The notes below the pieces were generated by a model. It saw nothing but the letters and a program-made list of their open reading frames with translations. It was not told where the DNA came from and did no database searches. Shown here one piece after another: positions 58,981 to 64,000 of a DNA stretch of 64,000 bases; position 1 is the first letter of the stretch, and the number at the start of each line of letters is the position of its first letter. The DNA lies in the NCBI GenBank assembly GCA_964406575.1, contig CAYOSH010000014.1, positions 1 to 64,000 of the forward strand, written 5' to 3'. Both the position numbers and the translations under genes were made by a program. The DNA is from WTAW01 sp964406575 (GTDB lineage: Bacteria > Acidobacteriota > Aminicenantia > Aminicenantales > Aminicenantaceae).

Positions 58981-59884
58981 CTTTTCCCAAAGAATCTGGA
59001 TCTTGGATGCTGAGCCTTTGCGGAGGGGTCGACCACTCTCGGCCGATTCTTTTAAGGAGCCCGGATAGAACCTTGCCGGAGCCCAACTCCACAAAGAAAT
59101 CAATGTTTTCCTTCTCCAAGAGCTGCATGGATCTGTACCAGAGAACAGGACGAGTGACCTGTCTTTTGAGGGCATCCCGGGCTTCACTTCCCTTATGGAT
59201 GACCTTTGCATCCACATTGGTGATGATGGGATAGCGGAGGTTACGAAACTCAACGCCATCAAGATCATGAGAAAGTTTATCTTCCGCGCTTTGCATCAAC
59301 TTACAATGAAAGGGAGCGCTCACCGGCAAAAGAACTGAGCGCGGTGGTTTGATCCTATCCAGAGCTTCATGGACAGCTTCAGCAAGACCGGCAATCACGA
59401 TCTGCTCCTTACTGTTCCAATTGGCCACTTCTACAACTCCACTCTCGACCTTATCCAACACTTCTTTAACACCTATGTAATCAGACCCTAACACAGCGGC
59501 CATCGCTCCTATTCCGACAGGGACGGCATGCTGCATATATTTGCCTCTTTTATGAACTAGAACAACAGCATCCTCAAAGGTCAGCGCCCCTGCAGCCACC
59601 AGAGCCGAGTATTCTCCCAGGCTGTGTCCTGCAGCTATGGTTGGTTCCTTATTCAGAAGAGAATTGGCGATGGTGCTGACGACAAGAAGAGCAGGCTGTG
59701 TATTCTGGGTCAGATTGAGCTCCTCTGCCGGCCCTTCAAAACAGACTTGCGACAGCTCAAAACCCAAAACCTGGTCCGCGCGTGAAAAAAGCTCACGAGC
59801 CAGCTTAAATTCTTCATAGAACTGCCTGCCCATACCCACTTCTTGAGATCCCTGCCCAGGAAACAAAAAAGCCAATTTTGCCAT
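58958..59884 (-). CDS. fabD: Malonyl-CoA:ACP transacylase
   Basis: FabD loads malonyl groups on acyl carrier protein for fatty acid synthesis. The 308-residue protein shows FLFPGQGSQEVGMGRQ at the N-terminus, the active serine in AAGHSLGEYSALVAAGA (about 91) and the histidine in VSAPFHCKLMQ (about 200). The ATG at 59884 is five bases after AGGAG. No other fab genes are in the window. The gene follows the SurA-like gene by 22 bp and may share its transcript. Confidence 0.95.
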   Translation of the reverse strand: MAKLAFLFPGQGSQEVGMGRQFYEEFKLARELFSRADQVLGFELSQVCFEGPAEELNLTQNTQPALLVVSTIANSLLNKEPTIAAGHSLGEYSALVAAGALTFEDAVVLVHKRGKYMQHAVPVGIGAMAAVLGSDYIGVKEVLDKVESGVVEVANWNSKEQIVIAGLAEAVHEALDRIKPPRSVLLPVSAPFHCKLMQSAEDKLSHDLDGVEFRNLRYPIITNVDAKVIHKGSEARDALKRQVTRPVLWYRSMQLLEKENIDFFVELGSGKVLSGLLKRIGREWSTPPQRLSIQDPDSLGKAKDLLQE

Positions 59885-59906
59885 GCTCACTCCTGACCTG
59901 GATTAT

Positions 59907-60590
59907 TCACGATTTGAGGATGATCTGGATGTCTGCTTTTTCCCTCAAATTTTGAAGCCACTCCGCGATCTGTTCTTCGCTTTTTTCTTTTCTCAGAGCA
60001 GCTTCGATCTCATCCAGAATATCAAGCATCGATTCCACTTCCAGCCCGCGAGCCTTTTGATCAGGGACATATCTATTCTCATAATAATCCTGGATCTCTT
60101 TCAAGGTCACAAGCACGACACGATCAAACCTGGAGGATATTATCCTGCTATAGATTATCCGCTCGAACGCATAGGATTCCAGGTCATTTCTTCGCATACC
60201 AAATTGATCCAGAATCTCTTGGAATTGAACGTTTCCCATCTCCTCAGAAACACTGTTGAGAAAATTATCCATTTCCTCCCGATTGATGGAGGATTCCTTG
60301 CCCGCTACTTGGATGACCAGTTTTTGGTCTATCAGTTTTTGGAGGACCATCTCAACCGTATCTTCCGTCTTGGAATTTCCTCGCCTCTCATACAGACCGA
60401 AGGCCTTTGCGATTCTCACATCGGTCAATGTAATTAACTGTCCATTAACAAGCGCCAATATCCGATCGACCGTCTTCTCCTGAATGTATCCAGCGCCAAA
60501 AAATAAATTCTTTGCCATGAGTAGAAAAATGAATCCGATCTTAAACATTATGATGTATCGCCGCATCAGGCGTTTATGCTTAGAAGACAT
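59907..60590 (-). CDS. SurA N-terminal domain periplasmic chaperone-like protein
   Basis: The 227-residue protein has an N-terminal hydrophobic signal segment (FKIGFIFLLMAKNLFFGAG) followed by the SurA N-terminal chaperone fold (VDRILALVNGQLITLTDVRIAKAFG, VLQKLIDQKLVIQVA). It lacks the parvulin PPIase domains of full SurA. It overlaps the end of the BamA/TamA-family gene by 11 bp. It probably escorts outer membrane proteins in the periplasm to the barrel encoded upstream. Confidence 0.82.
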   Translation of the reverse strand: MSSKHKRLMRRYIIMFKIGFIFLLMAKNLFFGAGYIQEKTVDRILALVNGQLITLTDVRIAKAFGLYERRGNSKTEDTVEMVLQKLIDQKLVIQVAGKESSINREEMDNFLNSVSEEMGNVQFQEILDQFGMRRNDLESYAFERIIYSRIISSRFDRVVLVTLKEIQDYYENRYVPDQKARGLEVESMLDILDEIEAALRKEKSEEQIAEWLQNLREKADIQIILKS

Positions 60591-63360
60591 TGCCGATCGT
60601 GATAAATCCCAAGATGTCGTCCTCTCCTTGAGGGGGATTGAGACACCAAGCGACTTCCAGACGGATGGGGCCCAGAGGTGTTCTATACCTTAATCCGAGG
60701 CCCAGCGCATTCTGCAAAGTCGCTAGGTCGACCTCGCTCCTTAGCTCCCATACATTGCCCACGTCATAAAAAACAGCTCCATAGAGATCTTTGAATGCTG
60801 AAAGAATGGGAAAGGTCATCTCAAGGTTGAACAACAGAAGCGTTTTGCCACCTATAGGTTGGTTCGTTAGAGGATCCTTTGGGCCGAGCTCATCAAACTG
60901 ACTTCCCCGAAAGGAATTACTCCCCCCTGCAAAAAACCTCTCATGGATGGGCATTCGACCTCTTCCCAGACCGAGACGGAATGTCCCGCTCAAAGTCCAC
61001 TCAGAATAGAAGGAAAAATAGTGCTGGTACTTGGTGAATAACTTTAAAAAATCTGATTCAGCATTGAACAATGGATAAGCCCACTCCAGGGCTGCACTCA
61101 AGAAATATCCTCTCTGTGCGTTAAAAGGATCATTTCTTCTGTCCAGAATAAAACTTTCCGCAATGGACGTTTTTGAGTAAGGAAAATACTGCCGGTCAAC
61201 TGCTGATTCCAAAATCCAGAGTTCTGTCAGAATCGTCTTCTCATATCCCAAGGTTGTCAATAAATTCATGTTCTTCTCAGAAGAAACGACCTTGATCACG
61301 CCAAGGTGAATACCGCGGCGGTCATAGCTGAAGCTTTTTCTCTCCTCCTGCTCCAACCAGGCGTTGATATAAGTGGCAAGGGGGAGATTGAAGAAAAAAT
61401 ACGGTTGCTCCCAGGAAAATACGATTCTTTTCTCTCTCGTACTGAGTTGCCCGAAAATACTGAACTTAGCAGCGATGCCGAGGATGTTATTGCGCGTGAA
61501 CTCAGCAGTTCCGCGGGGCCTTATATCATTATTCCAAACAGCAAAAGTCCGAGGATCTGTTTTTGTCTCAAGGCCGATACCCAAACTGGCATAATTTCTA
61601 TGTCCTTCTCTGACGCGGATGAGTAAGTTCTCTCTCTGAGGAGAAAGGGGAATTTCTTCAACGCTCAGCTCTGAAAATATTCCCAGGTTGGCCAACCGTC
61701 TCTCAGTGTCTCGAATCTGTCCATACCGAGCCAGACCATTTTCACTGACCTGCACTTCCCGAAGAATCGTACCTATCTTTGTGGCTTTGCGTCCGGTGAC
61801 AATAATCTTTTCGATCGTCACTTCATTTCCTTCATTAACAATAAAGTGGAGATTAAACCGGTTTTCACTGATTTCCTGAATCTGGGTATTGATTTCCGTC
61901 CCCCTGAATCCATTGTCCATGTAAAAATTCTCAAGCCTTCCCAAATCTCGCTGAACGTCTGGCTGGAAATAAGGCCCTCCCACATGTGCGCCGATCTGTT
62001 GAAGAATATCCTCCTTTCTATATGCTTGGAGGCCCTGCACAGTGATCTCATTGATGGTTTGCTGTTCTCCCTCATTCACGTAAAAAATAGGCTTAACTGT
62101 TTTCTCATTTCTTTCGAAGACCAAATCGACTTTTGCTGCGGGAAATCCTTGAGTTTTATAGAGAAACTCAATTTCCCTTGGAAGTTCGAACACCCTTGCG
62201 CCATCAATCTTGCTGATTAACGGAATATTCGTCTGAATGGCGAGTTCGCTCTTTATTTGAGAGGGTGAAAAATAGGTGAGTCCTTCAAATGTCATATCTT
62301 GAATATTATATTTCTCTCCAGGGGTGACTTCATAGACAATCTTGATTTCATTGGACACTTTTTCTATGCGAGAATCGACCGTCACAAAGAGATGTCCCTT
62401 CTGTCTTAAGTATCCGACAATTTTGGCCTCTCCTTCAGAAAGTCCCCATTCTTCGAAGATTTTGGCCTCCCAGATGGGCTTCAGAAGATTTATCGGGACA
62501 TCCGCACCCCGAATGGCAATTACGATTTTTTCGTGAGGAATGACCTCCAAGACAAGTCCGACAAGCCCTCTATCCACATCAAAATTCCTCTCTTTGATCC
62601 TGATCTCGGCGCGCCTAAAATCCTCGGATGTATACATCTCCTTGAGTTTGGCAATATCCTGCTCCAGGACAGAAGGAATGAATTCTTTTCCCTCCTCTGT
62701 CTTCATTTCTTTTCTCAATGTGGATTCTGGAAACGTAATGTCCCCGACAAACGCAACGCGATTGACAATGAACCTTCTCGATGTCCCCACATCGAAAAGG
62801 ACATCCACCTCAGACGTTCCCGGGACTCTGTTCACGGATGGCGTGATTTGGGTATCAAAATAGCCCTCCTCTTTCAACTGGTTCTTCAATTCTTCGACCG
62901 CCTTCCTCAGCTTGTTCTCTGAAAAGGCACTTCCCTCCTTCAAATCGGACAATTCGTTCTTTAGATTGTTTTTGGGGATATCATTATTGCTCCCTTTAAA
63001 ATTGATACGTCGCGTGAACAATCGTCTCGTCAGGAGAAATGTGAGTTCGACGTTTTGTTGGCCCGCTTTGATCACAGAGATATCAGAAAAGAGTTCCGTT
63101 TTGTATAGTCGTTTTATGCTGGTGTTAACTTCCTTGAGAGAAAAGGCATCTCCAGGTTTGATCGTAATCAATTCATCGACAGAATTCTCGCTTGGTTGAC
63201 CATCAATCGAGACAACGATTTTACTCACAGTGAGCAACTCTTTTTTCGGGCGAGAATAAGACATCGGTACAAGCAGAATAAGACATAACAGCAGAGACAA
63301 GACGCAAACACAGAGCGACTCCCTGCCGCGTCGCTCAGAACCGCTTATAAACCTTGACAT
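60580..63360 (-). CDS. Outer membrane protein assembly factor, BamA/TamA family
   Basis: The protein of about 926 residues has a signal peptide, about five or more POTRA domains (about 45-530; repeated LxKLxEYxxxx(G/D)Y-type units such as VQRDLGRLENFYMDNGFRG) and a C-terminal 16-stranded barrel. The barrel carries the RGS/RGF-like motif GGSNSFRGSQFDELGPKD and GLRYRTPLGPIRLEVAW. It is longer than E. coli BamA (810) and TamA (577). Position between tamB and a surA-like gene suggests a TamA-like or combined role. An alternative start at 63384 overlaps tamB more. Confidence 0.88.
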   Translation of the reverse strand: MSRFISGSERRGRESLCVCVLSLLLCLILLVPMSYSRPKKELLTVSKIVVSIDGQPSENSVDELITIKPGDAFSLKEVNTSIKRLYKTELFSDISVIKAGQQNVELTFLLTRRLFTRRINFKGSNNDIPKNNLKNELSDLKEGSAFSENKLRKAVEELKNQLKEEGYFDTQITPSVNRVPGTSEVDVLFDVGTSRRFIVNRVAFVGDITFPESTLRKEMKTEEGKEFIPSVLEQDIAKLKEMYTSEDFRRAEIRIKERNFDVDRGLVGLVLEVIPHEKIVIAIRGADVPINLLKPIWEAKIFEEWGLSEGEAKIVGYLRQKGHLFVTVDSRIEKVSNEIKIVYEVTPGEKYNIQDMTFEGLTYFSPSQIKSELAIQTNIPLISKIDGARVFELPREIEFLYKTQGFPAAKVDLVFERNEKTVKPIFYVNEGEQQTINEITVQGLQAYRKEDILQQIGAHVGGPYFQPDVQRDLGRLENFYMDNGFRGTEINTQIQEISENRFNLHFIVNEGNEVTIEKIIVTGRKATKIGTILREVQVSENGLARYGQIRDTERRLANLGIFSELSVEEIPLSPQRENLLIRVREGHRNYASLGIGLETKTDPRTFAVWNNDIRPRGTAEFTRNNILGIAAKFSIFGQLSTREKRIVFSWEQPYFFFNLPLATYINAWLEQEERKSFSYDRRGIHLGVIKVVSSEKNMNLLTTLGYEKTILTELWILESAVDRQYFPYSKTSIAESFILDRRNDPFNAQRGYFLSAALEWAYPLFNAESDFLKLFTKYQHYFSFYSEWTLSGTFRLGLGRGRMPIHERFFAGGSNSFRGSQFDELGPKDPLTNQPIGGKTLLLFNLEMTFPILSAFKDLYGAVFYDVGNVWELRSEVDLATLQNALGLGLRYRTPLGPIRLEVAWCLNPPQGEDDILGFITIGNVF

Positions 63361-64000
63361 CCAAACTGACCCTTCCGACTTCATCCCTGATCCCCACGAT
63401 TGAGATATCTTTCGTTAGTTCCCACTCAATGTGAATGATATCCTCCCGCTGTGCGGTCAGGTTGGTGGAATAGAGCATAAATATATTTCTTGAAATCTTT
63501 TTACCCACAGTCAGGCGAGCCGTCACTGAAGATGACGCCCCGATCGTGTAGGGGTCTATACGAAACCGATCGATGCTGAAGAGACTTTCAGCGCTCTTTT
63601 TTGCCCGTTCAGAAAGCTGAAAAGAGAGGAGTGAAGCTGTGCTGAGCTGCGTGCTCCGATCATACTGGTATGTCCGTTTGAATGATTCACCCATGGCCAG
63701 CAGGGCAAGCACATCTTCAGGAGGCAGTGGAGGGGAAGAGCTGAATTCAGGATTGAGGCTTTCCATCAATCCGTCCAGAGAAAATGTCACGCGATAGTCC
63801 TTTACATATGTTTCTCCTGTGAAACTAATGTAAGGTTCGATCCTTGCAGGATTGATAAAACTCACTTTGGCGTTCAATATCTTAAATTTCCGATCCTGGA
63901 AATACACTTCTCCTCCCAGAGCTTCGATGTCTCCCATGACAATGGGTGAGAGGATATTCCCCGTCACTATCAGATCAAACTTCCCTCTGATATTTCCCAA
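63335..64000 (-). CDS. tamB: Translocation and assembly module TamB, C-terminal part (partial)
   Basis: Only the last 221 residues are inside the window; the gene continues past the right edge. The sequence shows the DUF490/TamB C-terminal pattern (GDIEALGGEVYFQDRKFKILNAKVSFINP, SSPPLPPEDVLALLAMG) ending in a beta strand IVGIRDEVGRVSLDVKVYKRF. TamB spans the periplasm and passes lipids or proteins to the outer membrane. Its stop overlaps the start of the BamA/TamA-family gene, as in tamAB operons. Confidence 0.9.
   Translation of the reverse strand: MGNIRGKFDLIVTGNILSPIVMGDIEALGGEVYFQDRKFKILNAKVSFINPARIEPYISFTGETYVKDYRVTFSLDGLMESLNPEFSSSPPLPPEDVLALLAMGESFKRTYQYDRSTQLSTASLLSFQLSERAKKSAESLFSIDRFRIDPYTIGASSSVTARLTVGKKISRNIFMLYSTNLTAQREDIIHIEWELTKDISIVGIRDEVGRVSLDVKVYKRF

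Overview
The window is 64 kb of dense, mostly core bacterial chromosome. Outer-membrane machinery (TamB, a BamA/TamA-family protein, a SurA-like chaperone, FadL, the secretin PilQ), lipoproteins and an MsbA-type exporter mark a diderm (Gram-negative) bacterium of moderate GC. Gene content (type IV pilus, strictly anaerobic-looking Fe-S dehydratases, ferredoxin-fused acyl-CoA ligase, a SAM-like membrane protein) would fit a deep-branching anaerobe of the Acidobacteriota/Aminicenantota type. That placement is inference; no rRNA is present to settle it. No phage, integrase, CRISPR array or complete insertion sequence was seen.

Layout. (1) 0.2-2.1 kb: truA, then rimI and tsaB on the opposite strand. 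(2) 2.2-11.0 kb: a minus-strand carbon-metabolism operon with a clear promoter at 11012-11040. It encodes a SucC-like ATP-grasp acyl-CoA ligase subunit carrying a C-terminal two-cluster ferredoxin domain, a SucD-like subunit, a short citrate-synthase/citryl-CoA-lyase protein, an HD-domain protein, two aconitase/isopropylmalate-isomerase pairs and an isocitrate/isopropylmalate-type dehydrogenase. Together these could interconvert acetyl-CoA plus oxaloacetate, citrate, isocitrate and 2-oxoglutarate through citryl-CoA. This is the most interesting system here. (3) 11.3-14.1 kb: two small genes (one a Fis-type DNA-binding protein), an HExxH lipoprotein, a small ORF with a strong terminator, and an exported ankyrin protein. 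(4) 14.1-17.3 kb: an ECF sigma/anti-sigma operon in which three other exported proteins share one C-terminal domain, preceded by an ECF-type promoter. (5) 17.4-17.6 kb: a MITE-like element with terminal inverted repeats and 9-bp target duplications; a second full copy lies at 49.3 kb and decayed relatives at 46.4 and 57.5 kb.

(6) 17.6-30.0 kb: a NatAB-like ABC exporter, SppA, a helicase-nuclease fusion, FtsB/DivIC, a phosphohexomutase, a large membrane spermidine-synthase-like protein and an exported PIMT. (7) 30.2-37.7 kb: coaD followed by pilMNOPQ and two lipoproteins, ending in a strong terminator. (8) 37.7-46.3 kb: a minus-strand housekeeping operon (DUF465, Asd-like pseudoenzyme, msbA-like, yicC, gmk, coaBC, family 4 UDG, priA). 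Its PriA has lost the helicase ATPase motifs and its Asd-like protein has lost the catalytic cysteine. (9) 46.5-53.2 kb: tRNA-Phe with its own promoter, galU, fadL, an Nfu protein, clpB and a small acidic protein. (10) 53.4-64 kb: mutS, a GT87-like membrane glycosyltransferase, a CDP-alcohol phosphatidyltransferase, a NagD-like phosphatase, fabD, and a surA-like/bamA/tamB outer-membrane biogenesis cluster running off the right edge.
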